In this document: piece by piece, positions 13,201 through 24,142 of the stretch
Position numbering within the stretch: position 1 is the first letter of the stretch
How the letters are laid out: every line of letters begins with the position of its first letter
Assembly: GCA_015039465.1 (NCBI GenBank)
Contig: MU130701.1
Span: 528,303 to 592,302 of the forward strand
Origin: Phlegmacium glaucopus
Lineage: Eukaryota > Basidiomycota > Agaricomycetes > Agaricales > Cortinariaceae
DNA length: 64,000 nt
Direction of reading: 5' to 3'
The notes under the pieces: model-generated
What the model was told of the DNA's origin: nothing
Seen by the model: the letters and a program-made list of their open reading frames with translations, nothing else
Database searches by the model: none
Position numbers and translations under genes: made by a program

Positions 13201-13320
13201 GCTAAAAACTGAAACTGAATTAATACATGGATTGAAAGATACCTCCAGGCTCTCCGTTGTTGTGACAAGCTCAGATTCGCTTGATAAAGGTCGATCTGTG
13301 AGAGCGCACAAATGCTGCAT
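10264..13320 (-). CDS. pseudokinase - PHD-finger protein with fused TPR tail (17 exons)
   Basis: Seventeen exons from the ATG at 13320 to the stop at 10264 splice to 2124 nt (707 residues) with no frame break. Exons, 5' to 3': 13320-13243, 13189-12975, 12911-12776, 12710-12669, 12618-12521, 12458-12367, 12304-12270, 12201-12076, 12018-11990, 11932-11859, 11795-11713, 11657-11643, 11588-11532, 11476-11312, 11255-11222, 11165-10686, 10628-10264. Introns are 50-68 bp. Residues 1-200 are helical; the motif DLTIAGGNF is near 200. A kinase-like domain spans about 233-430: the VVKVYHG lysine (about 265), HPTFLHIVGVSPSNCEIPFL and ALEKDLRKSIILGL are visible. No HRD loop is seen, and SFDPD stands where DFG is expected, so it is probably catalytically dead. 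A basic linker (LRRRRGR) leads to a C4HC3 PHD finger (CSVC, CVC, CSKC, HHQHC, CSNC). The end (about 636-707) is two degenerate TPR repeats read in frame. Function unknown. Confidence 0.8.
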
Positions 13321-13582
13321 TTAGTCCTAGATGGCTGCGGATCTTGCTTGAGCGGGAGAACAGAGTCACATAACCCCAAATTCGGTCACGTAGCAGTGAC
13401 ACAGTGTACAGTGATTGTCCCACAACAACTAGGCCGTTCCGACAAGACATGCTGCCTTCCGCCTTCGTACCACTGGCCAAACAGGAGGAAATCCACCTCT
13501 AAGTGGGCTTGGAATGCTTTTTCCCCCCAAATAAAGGTCCAGTGGGCAAGTCCTAGATTACCTCATCATACTACTCCAAAAT

Positions 13583-14160
13583 CCCGGAAATAGCTTGATC
13601 CCTGGTGGAGATGATGTGGATGGAATAATTCAGAGAGCGCCAGGTTCAAGTCGCCGTATTCACGGGGCGACGAAGTAGAAATGACTATTGACAGAATGAG
13701 TGCTGGTGGTAAGTGGAGAAAAGGCTTGCGTTCACATTGCCAAGAATGAGGTGCTCAGATGCTGACCAATAATGCTGACCTTCGAGACAACGTCAATATC
13801 AGGTCGAAGCAATACAAAATATGTTCTAGTACGCTATCTTAAATGAAGCCAAGAGCGTGTAACGCGCAGATCTCCCAGAAATGTTGATCCCTGCTATCAT
13901 ATCCCATGGGTGAAATCATCATTGGTATATCATCGCTATCGAACGAAACTTACACCCCACTTTGAACGTCATCCAGTACGAGAACAAGGATTATCATCAA
14001 ATGAGCAAACGGTTTCAATATGACAAATAGAAATACGATGATGGATATAGAGTAGTCTCCCATAGTCAGAGTAATAAAATTCGTAGTCTTTTTTTATTTA
14101 TATTGATTGACGACTTACTCGTATATTAGATATAGAGCTTGGTTTCATTTCGTCTTCAGC
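13583..14160 (+). pseudogene. TRM2' relic, 5' part (exons 1-4)
   Basis: The stretch matches TRM2 from about 3385 to 4190, with internal deletions. Recognisable are the TRAM-like block (TTCAAGTCGCCGTATTCACG), the exon 1 donor after GTGCTGGTGG, the block encoding YRTKLTPHFE, and the exon 4 end GATGGATATAGAG. A foreign piece of about 75 bp interrupts the end near 14050-14125. It has many frame breaks and no usable ORF. The 3' part of the same copy lies beyond the NACHT gene at 17041-17158. Confidence 0.85.
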
Positions 14161-14204
14161 ACTTGTGTAATATAAAGTGTGGTCGTGCTGGGGCTTGACA
14201 AATC

Positions 14205-14345
14205 AGATTTGCATCTTCTGCAATTTGTCAATTGACATGTCTCTCTATAAACTTAATTGTCGCGGATCTGGCGGGCGTGGAAACCCTAGAGTGAATCTCT
14301 GCTGAACCATTCATTGGGGGTAAATCTCAACATTCCCTGACCCTT
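14205..14345 (+). repeat. duplicated non-coding segment (pairs with 20440-20545)
   Basis: Words such as CAATTTGTCAA, GGCGTGGAAACCC and GAATCTCTGCTGAACCATT occur in the same order at 20440-20545. The two copies each follow a 5' TRM2 relic, so they mark the same position of the tandem duplication. Confidence 0.7.
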
Positions 14346-14493
14346 GTCGAGCGCGCTAGCCCACGAATATTTTCGTAATAACACTGGGGATCCAGATCAG
14401 CTGAAGCGATAAAAATTCACGGACTTTTAAGTTTGTGGCTGTGATACCCTGGTGAAAGTTGCACAGGACTGCAAACTTGCACGAACAAAGTAG

Positions 14494-17018
14494 ATGCAGG
14501 ACTTTAGTACTTTACCCACATCCACCCCTCCAATGCATAGTTCAGCGCGTCACGCAACCGCGAATCGCCAGCAGTCCACTAGTGTCGAACATGAATGCTC
14601 CAGCAATACGCTGATCACCGGCGGTAACTTCGTCAACGTAGAGAAAGGCGGCGTCTTCAATTATCAGATCCATACACCTACACACAACACAACAGGTACT
14701 GAACGGCGAGGTAAGTGTTGGGCAATCCATTAAATAATAACGATCTAAGTACCACAGTTATGTATGAGCTTAGAGAAAGGATTGCTCCAGGTGCTCTTCA
14801 CAACTCAGCAGAGCGGTATGATCCCCCGAAATGCCATCCAAAAACTCGCATAGCAGTCCTCAAGAAAATCATGGATTGGGTACAAGGACTTGAAGACTCA
14901 GAGAGACGCTGCTTTTTCATGTGGCTCTACGGCCCAGCAGGTGCAGGGAAATCTGCTATTGCTCAGTCCATCGCTGAGCTATGCCATGAATTGAAGCTAC
15001 TTGCAGCTACCTTTTTCTTTTCCAGGACAGCAGCGTGTCGCAATGACCATTCTCACCTTATTGCTACGCTTACATATCAACTTTGCCTGTCCATCCCGGA
15101 AATCCGGACCTATGTCGAGGACGCTGTAGAACTCGATCCCAATATCTTCTCTCTTTCTCTAGAGACCCAGGCTCGGAAACTGATTATCGAACCGTTGTCC
15201 CACTTCCGCGATAATCTCAGCCGGTATCGTGGCCGCATACACCCAATGCTCATCATTATCGACGGACTCGATGAATGCGCATCAGCCGACTGCGTTCAGC
15301 GTTTCCTGTTGCAGATTATTGCTGAGGAGCTCCCAATCCCTATGTTTGTCCTCGTTGCAAGTCGTCCTGAGCCCGATATACGGAGTTTTTTTACGGCAGA
15401 GCCCATGGCTTCGATAACAACCACTCTTGCCCTCGATGATTCCTACCTACCCAGCTCTGACATCAGAGTATTTATCAAAGCGAGATTCGATGCCATTAAA
15501 CAAAACCACCAATTGAAGCGCCAATTGCCCAAATCATGGCCATTAACAGTCGATATTGATCACCTGGTTGACAAATCATCGGGTCAATTTATCTATGCTT
15601 CTACAGTTATGAAGTACATCGAATCCCCTCGTCATTGGCCTACGGATCGATTAGGGATCATATTGGGGATTATGAGCCGTGGGAAAGACACTCCATTTGC
15701 CGCCCTTGATGAATTGTACACCTATATATTTTCTTCGGTGGAAGACATCAATAAGGTATTGGAGGTCTTTAGTGTTCTTCTCCTTGTAAAGACAGGATAT
15801 GTCAAGAGTCCAGCTCTCATTGAGGACCTTCTGGGTCTACGACGCGATGACTTGAAGATAACATTGATTGATCTGCATTCAATTCTGGACATCCCATTTA
15901 ACGTGCATGCAGGCGAGATACGGGTTCTACATGCCTCTCTTGTAGATTTTCTTTTGGATAAATCACGCTCCGGGAACTATCACATTAGTCAGGGACTTGC
16001 TCATGCCAACCTGGCACGACATCTTCTGCGGTGTATTCCTCAGACGAATACAAGTAACCATAGTATGTCTTTTTTTCTCTCTTTCAGGCGTCTTTGAATC
16101 TGAAAACCGTTCGCCATGCTGTCTTTCTCAGAAATTTCCATACTCCATAGGTTTTCATCCGCCACCTTTCCTGTGCACTGTGTACAGTCATACCCTACCG
16201 TGGAACTCTTGGATGCGCTCTGGAGCTCCAGCACATTGACCTTTTGGACTTCCGTGTATGAGATCCCGCCCAAAAAATCCCGAGCTTCTCAGATGTCGGA
16301 CCTTTTTACTTGGTTAAAAAATAATGTATGTCATCCTGTCGTCATATATTGGACTACGCTGCTCATGTAAGTGTCTCGTTTTTAGGGGTCTAACAAGGAA
16401 GGACAAGACTTGTATTCTCACTATATAGCCACTTGGGATCAATACATTCGGCAGTCCCTGATGCAAATACCACCTCTCGGACCGCTCGAGAGCCAACATC
16501 TTGTCTTCCTTATCCTGCTGCAGATTCGCCACTACTATTATGTGCATAGTATCTTCCCTTATATTGGCGCCAGGTATCACCCATACGAATTGAGTCTTTC
16601 TTCCACCCTCGATTACCACATTGGTGATTGCAGGTATAGTCTCTTGCTGGCGGAATTCTTTAATGACCCCAGCCGTTCTCGTCGGTTCTACCTAGATGCT
16701 GATAAATTTGCAAATTTTGCTATAACATTTACAAAGTATATCGGTCGGTACGTACGCGAACCTGTAAGGGTATACTTTTTTTTGCTCTTACTCACCTAAC
16801 ATTATAGTGCACCGTATATGTTGGATTTGAATCGCGACTTATCTTGCCTCTCCATTCTATTGTCAAAGGCATCCTATTCGAGAGAGCTCGCAACTCTGCT
16901 GTATTCGAAGCTACCGATCGCGACTGAGGTCACAAGACCTGACTTAACACAAGTAGCTGGTATTGTAAAGACGTACTGTAATGGTATAAATTACCTTCTT
17001 ATTCTGACACTTTTGTGA
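14494..17018 (+). CDS. NACHT-domain NLR-like protein
   Basis: Six exons (14494-14710, 14758-16062, 16132-16325, 16386-16573, 16634-16747, 16808-17018) give 2229 nt, 742 residues, in one frame. Introns are 47, 69, 60, 60, 60 and 60 bp in size class. The short N-terminus carries CSSNTLITGGNFVNVEKGG (about 36-55). The NACHT NTPase has Walker A YGPAGAGKS (about 130-138), Walker B LIIIDGLDEC (about 236-245) and a VLVASRPEPDI sensor-like segment. The C-terminal half is helical and includes VLHASLVDFLLD, a segment widespread in agaricomycete NACHT proteins. No WD40 or ankyrin repeats follow. Such proteins are signal-transducing NTPases; the ligand is unknown. The gene lies inside a TRM2 relic (5' half at 13.6-14.2 kb, 3' end at 17.04 kb), so it arrived after that duplication. 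The last exon end is the least certain part. Confidence 0.82.
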
Positions 17019-17040
17019 AACTGATTATCACATCTACCAC

Positions 17041-17158
17041 CCCTCGTTTATAGCCCCCGGAAAGGATGTGATGAACAATTTTTTGAATTCGCAGTTACTG
17101 GATTTCAGGCCTTCAGGAGCCAGACTATATGGATATTGGGAATATCATCAGGCGTCTA
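17041..17158 (+). pseudogene. TRM2' relic, 3' part
   Basis: Matches TRM2 exon 6: CCCCCGGAAAGGATGTGATG (the PPRKGCDE motif), the QLLDFR block and the ARDIGNIVRR block, with deletions between them. It abuts the last exon of the second pseudokinase copy at about 17158 without spacer. Confidence 0.8.
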
Positions 17159-19891
17159 CGCAATGTTGATGATGCCACTCGCAACACTTTGAACGATGTA
17201 CCGTAGGCACAAATTCATCATCTGCCAAAATCAAAATTTAATTACGAAGAGAAACAACATGCTGACAAGACTACCACTCCTCCACATATACAATCGAAAG
17301 TTTCTACATCTTTTACAACCCGATTACATACCAGACATATTTCACGAGGAAGGGGGGTACAGTGGGACACGATGGCACTGCCCATAATACTTGGAGTCAA
17401 ACTAATTTCAGTGTGATTGTATCCCGGACATCGATGACCGGTTCTGTTTGCATGGCGACCACGACGACGATGTAGCGCGGGTTCAGATGACGCTGGAAGA
17501 TCATTGAGAAAAGACTTGAACTCAGAACATATATCCCCCACTGAAGTTTTTTTCTCGTTTTCGGGCTTCCACACCAATTCTCGTCGATGTCCGCCTATGG
17601 GTAACTTTCCAAGAGGGTTTTTTGAGGATACATTCATTGATGATATAGTTGAGGTCAAGGCTGTCCCATGTAGATCCTCGTCACCATCCTCGGAGAAGGC
17701 AAAGGCTTCCTCAGTCTCCAATATATCATCATACGTCCCGTCTACTTGCCACCCTGCAGAACCTATATCAATTGTCCTGGTCAGTGGGGTATCGCCAGAT
17801 AATTAACAGACACTCACGTTCATGATGAGCTTGACAAGCTGCATCAAATATCTAACAAAAGAAATGACATTTAACATCCTCCACGACTCGCAAGATTTCA
17901 AATTTACCCGTTCACACAGTTCATGGAAAATAAGCAGCGGCCAGTCCACTTCAGAGAGTGTTGATGGCTCATGGTCACCACTGTGCTCATGCGCAATATC
18001 CGGATCGAAGCTGATGATGACTTCGCCTTCAAGGTTTAGAAATGTGTGAAAATCCTAGCATTTCTGTTATCGGGAATGTAGGAAAATCAAATGGCCGTTT
18101 AATTCTCACTTTTGAATCGGCAGTTTGGAAGGGATAATCCATATCCCGAAGGTAGTCCAAGCCCGCCTATAGATCACCTTTCAATAATGGTGACATTGAC
18201 CAATTCTCAAAATGAACCTCACTGAGAGACCGACAACCTAACGTCGGGTTAGAATATTCATGGAGTCTATGGTTTGCGAAAAACACGTTACCGTTCGGAG
18301 GAATAGAAATATGCTTTTCCTGAGATCCTTCTCAAGAGCCTTGGCTACGCTGACTTCCAAACCCCCTTCAAATCCTGCGCATGGTTGTGCGATTGACGAT
18401 TAGTATTGAAAAATAATTCAAATAAATTTGCACGAACCCCCATTGAAGACAAGGAAAGGAACTTCGCAGTCGAGAGGCGAGACTCCAATAATATGGAGAA
18501 GTGTCGGATGCCTAATTCAGAGAATGTCACCGGCATACTCTCTCAATTACACGGTAATCTGTCTTTACATGACTTTCTTATGAAACCTTGCGCCCGCTTC
18601 ACGAGAGGATTAGAGACGGGCAGTACTTTCAAAAAAATTATCGTACCTCTTTGGCTCGAGGACCATGATAGACTTTTACGGCTCTTGCTCTCCCCGAGCC
18701 ATTGTCGAAATGTAATCGATATCCTCGAGTCCTGTGTATTTCTCGGGTGATGGAAATGTCTTCGAAAGCGATCTGCACATAGACATGCCGCTGTTCAGGT
18801 AATATTCAGCGGTCGACGATTCGTTGGACATACTACACCCTGGAACGATACCCTGGCCAGATTCTGTGAATTCATTTAGTAAATTTGACCTTCTGAACAT
18901 CATCATGAAAGGGTGTAAGAAGTACTTACCTTGACTTGATGCCTGTTGAATGGAAATATGTCCACTGTAAAAATTCCCCCCGGCAATAGTAAGGTCATGG
19001 GCGTTTGAAAGGATTTCACCTCTGGATAAAAATATAATATGAGTAGAGTGTATAATTGCAGGCTAGATGTCTATGAACCTTCTGATGACATCTGAGTTAT
19101 TCATTAGACTGGGGTGACGGCGTTTGAGACTGAGCAATGCATATAGGTTCCGCCTTTGGTATTTTTCTCTGCATCGAGAATGTATCAACTTGGCTTGAGA
19201 TTCGAAAAAAGTCAAGGATGCCATTGGGAAACTCACTGTAATCTTAGAGTTACCAGCTCGTATCTTGGTATTATATTGCTGAAAAACGGGCAGATAGAAT
19301 ACACATGAGTACAGATACAGATTTTTGCACATACCTCCGCATCGTCAAGGACGGAGGTTAGTCGCTTTTCAAGCTCAGTGTATCGGCGAATCAGGTTTGG
19401 GTTTGGGTTCCAGAGAAGAACATTATGTAGAACGTTGGATTGTGTTTCCGTTTCAACGAATAGCCGAATTTCATGCAAAACTCTAGAATGATTGATATCA
19501 GCGTTCGAGACTATATTGACAGTATATGAATGTCAGATTTCCTACTCCGCGAGGTGTGCTATATGTTTAGGCCATTGTGGTGCTTCCTTTGTCGCTTCAA
19601 TCAACGTTGAAATCTGCGTTGTCACCTTGACAGCTTGTTGTGCCAGAGTCAGTGTTATTTCTTTGTAGCTGCGATGTGGTGTGAGTGCCCGTAGAACCGA
19701 CCGCAATATGACCTCCGCAGACAGTAGACCGGGAGAGATTGTGAGGTTGGCGACCTGAACCTAAACATATAACTGAAAACTGAAACTGAATTAATACATG
19801 GATTGAAAGATACCTCCAGACTCTCTACTGTTGTGACAGGCTCAGATTTGCTTGATAAAGGTCGACCTGTGAGAGCGCACAAATGCTCCAT
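17159..19891 (-). pseudogene. second pseudokinase/PHD copy, frameshifted
   Basis: This is a paralog of the gene at 10264-13320 with the same exon order and strongly similar sequence (start MEHLCALTGRPLSSKSEP). Breaks visible: an extra C in exon 5 (CACCCCAGTC near 19110, against CACCCAGTC in the intact copy) leads to an early stop at TGAATAA. Exon 7 is 5 nt shorter at its donor, giving the wrong phase. One G is lost at the donor of the long C-terminal exon near 17260. The last exon ends with WHHQHCVDA and a stop, because the sequence switches to the TRM2' remnant; the final CxxC of the PHD finger and the TPR tail are missing. In-frame changes also occur, including a 12-nt insertion in exon 3, so it may have been active for some time after duplication. 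Confidence 0.8.
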
Positions 19892-20159
19892 TTAGTCCTA
19901 ACTGGCCGCAGATCTTGCTTGAACTTGAAAGTTCAGGGAACGTGATCGAAGGAAGAATGGATATAAGGGTCACATAACCCCAGAGGCAAAGAGATGGCCA
20001 TGTATACAGTGTCATTGGTCCCTAGCAAGGACCAACACTGCCCTCTGCCTTCGTACTAATACGCATATAGACTGCATCGCCATATGTAGCGCGTCCATCC
20101 GTTTTGTGTGGTAGGTCGTTTGCCAGAGCAATGTTCAGCCGAGGAACGTCTTACTATGT

Positions 20160-20450
20160 ATATCAAAAATTCAAAATCCGGGAAATACGCTTGATACTTG
20201 GCGGAGATGATGTGGATGGAATAACTTCCAAATTGCAGTCGTTGTATTCACGGGGCGACAAAATAAAAATGATTATTGACAGACTGAGTGCTGGTGGTAA
20301 GTAGTCTCCTGAAAGAGACCTAATGACAAAGTGATGACGAGAAAAGCCTTGCCCGCGTTCGCATTGGGAAAAAAATGATTGGATGCACTCAACAGGTGCT
20401 CGAGATGGTGACCCATAGTCCTGATTTTCGAAACAATACTCCTGCAATTT
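20160..20450 (+). pseudogene. TRM2'' relic, 5' part
   Basis: Matches the end of TRM2 exon 1 (EIRLILG, then DGIT, YSRGD and IDRLSAGG) with the conserved donor GGTGGTAAGT. Then follow fragments of exon 2 (about 20355-20445). It is the third TRM2 copy in the tandem series and is non-functional. Confidence 0.8.
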
Positions 20451-20660
20451 GTCAAATAATATGTCTCTCCAAAAATCAATTTGAGCAGGCGTGGAAACCC
20501 CAAAATGAATCTCTGCTGAACCATTTTGATTGGGGAGCTGAATTTCAACTTTCGGATTTTACGAGTGTAGAATTCCTTCTTGTTGTAGGAATTCAAAAGG
20601 TTTGCATTTGTCTTTGTTGTTATTAAGTTATGTACACTCAAGCAATCTCGTCATTGACAA

Positions 20661-20925
20661 GCTAGGACAAGCTGCTAACATCTGCCATTGTCAAGGACTT
20701 CCAGGCCCATCATAACAGTTGTCGTCATTGATATGTGATGAACTATTTTTGAAACAGTTACTAGATTTTAGGCCAGACTGTAGGCGAGGGATATTGGGAA
20801 TATCATCCGGCGCGGCGTCTTGAGGATCCGAGGATGGGTAACATCGGTTGAAAGCTTGCAATGTTCCCACAAACTGCTCATGTGGAGTCCGTCGCCCTTC
20901 CGTGCGGTGTATGTGAGTTACATAA
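20661..20925 (+). pseudogene. TRM2'' relic, 3' part (exon 6)
   Basis: Successive blocks correspond to TRM2 exon 6: the GQAANI block, TVKDFP, VVVID, the LKQLLDFR block, ARDIGNI, then the end CTCATGTGGAGTC (HVESVAL). Deletions and base changes destroy the frame. Confidence 0.8.
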
Positions 20926-21256
20926 AGATGTCATCAGGTACGTATTGATAAAACATTGCGTAGGCCGATAAGAGTTCAAGCTCAAGCTCAAGTTCAAGAG
21001 TAATGCACTTACTTGACTCAGTGTGTAAACTTTGAAGTTAAAGCTTTGAAAGCCTCTTCGTTACACTTCAAGGATTGGGCATGTACTTGCCTCAATGTGC
21101 GATGTATATCAGTAGCTGAAGATTGCTCTGTATGGACATGCTGAAATGAAAGTAAACCCGGTTTTAGCCGAGGAGAGCCCTCGGTTGTGCCCGAGATAAC
21201 CTTATATTTAGCTTGACTCGATCTCCCTTGCAAAAAAAAGACCCCAAGCGAACCCA
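20926..21256. other. intergenic; promoter side of the aminotransferase gene
   Basis: No gene seen. A short imperfect repeat of CAAGCT/CAAGTT units lies at 20973-20998. The minus-strand ORF over this stretch overlaps exon 1 of the aminotransferase and is a shadow. Confidence 0.5.
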
Positions 21257-22788
21257 ATGGCCATCCTGAAAACCATCGATGGTGGAGAACACCACACCCT
21301 CGCCGCACTCGATGTGAGTCCAACTATCTAACACATCACCTTGTCTCTCATCAAGGATCTTGTAGGCATCTAAACTCATAGTCACGCTGGCGGAAACTCT
21401 GAAATCATTACCGATTCCCGAATCGCTCAGATTTGGCGAGGTATGGTGCTTTTAACCTTTCTCTTCTTCGAGTACTTTTCCTGAACCAGTTAGCTTTTAG
21501 GTCAAGACGGATCATATGCTCGTCGCGAACTTTGATCCAGAGATTGGCTGGTCTCCACCGGAAATCAAACCTTATGGTCCCTTGGAGCTCGATCCGATGA
21601 GTTCATGTTTCCATTATTGCTCAAGTGTATTTGAAGGTATGAAGGTAAAAATATCATGCCTTCAATGCCCTGTTCTTTTTGCTTATTTTATTCAACCGCA
21701 CAGGCCTACTTGGGACCCGACGGAGAGGTGAGATTATTTAGACCGCAGAAAAACATGGAACGTCTTAAACGTTCCGTAGAGCGTATGGCCCTTCCTGTGA
21801 GTAAATTAAATGGACCTGTATGATTCCAATCTCTTTCTGATATGCGATGCAGCCATTCGATGAAGAAGCTCTGCTCGTTCTGATCAAACAGCTCATCAAA
21901 ATTGAGTCGCGTTGGATCCCCTCCATTCCTGGTTATAGTTTATATATTCGACCAACCATCATCGGGACTCGTGCTGGTGAGCAGTCGTTATTTCTCTAAA
22001 AATTCAATCTTTTCATGAGTATTAATATGATCGCAGCACTCGGCGTGGCTGCATCCGACAGCGCGTGTCTTTATGTGATCCTTTCTCCGGGTGGTCCTTA
22101 CTTCCGTGGAGCAACAAAGGGAATTTCGTTGCTTGCTGTCGGTGATACTGTACGTTCATGGCCTGGAGGAACTGGTGGCCATAAATTGGGTGTAAATTAC
22201 GCGCCTGGTTTCTTGCCTCAACGAATCGCGGCAGAGAAAGGTTACGATCAGGTTCTATGGTTACTCGGAGATGATGAGAGAGTGACAGAGGTAGGAGCTA
22301 TGAACGTTTTCGCGGCCGTGCAACGGGATGATGGGGGTATTCTTGCTTAGTGATTTCGACTACGAATTGCGGAAACTGATGCACCCGTCATTTTAGATGT
22401 AGATCTTATCACTCCTCCTCTTGACGGCACCATTCTTCCAGGCATTACTCGTGCCTCCACTCTATACCTGGCACAGGCTCATACTGCTGGGAAAATATCG
22501 CTGCCAGGAATATCTCCCTCCCAAAAACTATACACCTATGAGCGACCATTCACCATGGCAGATCTCGTCAGTTGGTCTGAGCAGGATAAGATCCTCGAAG
22601 TGTTTGGCGTGGGCACGGCTGTTATTGTTGCTCCCGTATCGCGGATTGGTCATAAAGAAAAGGATATCATACTACCATCGCATAGTGGGGGTTTAGGCCC
22701 CATTGGGAAGGGTTTATGGACGATGATCACGGACATCCAGACGGGGAAGAAGGAGTTTGAGGGCTGGAGTGTATCTTGTGGCTTTTGA
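21257..22788 (+). CDS. branched-chain amino acid aminotransferase (class IV, PLP)
   Basis: Seven exons (21257-21313, 21366-21440, 21501-21644, 21704-21796, 21853-21976, 22037-22336, 22397-22788) splice to 1185 nt, 394 residues. All six introns are 52-60 bp. The enzyme exchanges the amino group between leucine, isoleucine or valine and 2-oxoglutarate using pyridoxal phosphate. Family landmarks in order: LDASKLIVTL, TDHMLVANF, EIKPYGPLELDP, VFEGMKAYLGPDG, LFRPQKNMERL, YIRPTIIGTRA, GGTGGHKLGVNYAPG with the PLP lysine (about 214), EVGAMNVF, LDGTILPGITRAS, and VFGVGTAVIVAPV near the end. The N-terminus (MAILKTIDGG) is short and shows no clear mitochondrial presequence, more like the cytosolic yeast isoform, but this alone does not settle the location. 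Frame and all motifs are intact. Confidence 0.93.
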
Positions 22789-23173
22789 AAGAGATGCTGA
22801 GGGGTCCGCCGAGAGCCAGTGAGTTTTGTTGAGTGTGTTTCAAAAAAATGTATACCGCAGTAAAGCTGTCCAGCCATATAGATTATCTTTTTTGTTTTTT
22901 GGCTTCTTCTTCTACCGTGGGCATAGATTGGTTTTTTATCAATCTCGTAAAGATTCCAACTCAGCGACATTAATCACGTTCGTCGTCATTTACTACTTCA
23001 GCGCTTGATGCTGCTTCAACGTTCTTTTGAAACCAAACCACTTGTATAAGTGGCTCTTTATTGGCCTGTAACCTGCTGGATACCTTGACTATTTGTACAT
23101 TCTCAAGACAACAACTGCCTATTCGACATCGATACCCTAGACCCAGGTACCGCACAGCCATTGCAAAAACCCT
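22789..23173. other. intergenic, no gene seen
   Basis: Spacer between the aminotransferase and the next gene. It should contain a terminator and a promoter; nothing specific was recognised. Confidence 0.45.
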
Positions 23174-23850
23174 ATGTCTATCAAATTTTTATCCCTCCCT
23201 GAACTCGAACGTCGACTCTTGAGGTGGACAGCCTCATCCTCCGTTCCAAGATATCCATTCTTTGAAAGCAATTTCTCTCACAAGCTCGCTTCCTCCGTGG
23301 GAGGCGAAAGCATACATGACCTCCCACGCTGGTTTAACAACATTGAACTCGCTTCAGGCGATTGTGATGTTCCAAAGGAGCAATATCCTGAAGTTGCTAT
23401 GTATTTTTTGACGGGAGAGTTGAAGGAAGTTATGTTGGAAAGGAAAGATTTGTATTTGAAAGAGACGAAGAAAGGGTTTTGGGCTTGGGAGGATTTTAAG
23501 GAGGATTTGAGAAGGCTTGTTGGTGAGTTTGTCTGTCCCCCTTTTTCTTGTGTGTTTTGCTTAATTATTGGTTGTAAACTTTGTAGGCGAGGCTGCTAAA
23601 AGTACGTGCAGTCTGTCCAACTTTTTGTTGATCCTAAATAACCTTTGGATATGTATCAGTCATGTCGTCACCTCAACTCTCTAACATTGCAGGCGATGTG
23701 ATGGCTCAGCTACGCAAAGCGCATCCGTTCGTTGCATCTTCCATCGGACTAGGTCTGATAATTGGAGGAACAGCGGTTCTCCTTCCTGGATTGATAGCTA
23801 TGAATCGTAAACGCTTGAACACTCCCGTTGGTATGAGCTCTCCTCAATGA
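23174..23850 (+). CDS. hypothetical small membrane protein (3 exons)
   Basis: Exons 23174-23522, 23587-23601 and 23660-23850 splice to 555 nt, 184 residues. The middle exon is only 15 nt, but both flanking introns have standard GT-AG ends and sizes of 64 and 58 bp, and the frame is kept. The first 115 residues are soluble (MSIKFLSLPELERRLL, then HDLPRWFNNIELASGD and KGFWAWEDFKEDLRRL). Near the C-terminus there is one hydrophobic helix, ASSIGLGLIIGGTAVLLPGL, followed by a basic NRKRLN. It is probably a tail-anchored or single-pass membrane protein. I do not recognise the family. Confidence 0.7.
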
Positions 23851-24142
23851 GAAAAAAAAGGTGGAGGTTATATATATTGGGCTGGCTTCATATAGATGTA
23901 GTAGACAGAGTTAATAAAGGTTTTGTATTGTATGTCGTGACTTTGTTGAACAGGGGTGTTTCCAAGTAGGCTCGATTTGGTATACTTGTAAACAAATAAT
24001 AGCAGCACTTTGACAACACGACGAGCAGCGACCACGACATCCAGCCTACCACCTTCAAAGCCTCAAGGATTCCACGTTTCTGGGAATAGAGTAGGTTCGA
24101 TTAAATCTCTTCCGTTAGTTCTTGAACCCTACTCGAAAGAAA
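23851..24142. other. spacer upstream of dhc1
   Basis: Holds the 3' end of the small membrane protein gene and the dhc1 promoter. No other feature recognised. Confidence 0.4.

Noticed and set aside
21164..21385. Minus-strand 73-residue ORF
   Set aside because: Overlaps exon 1 and part of exon 2 of the aminotransferase, which has clear family motifs on the plus strand.
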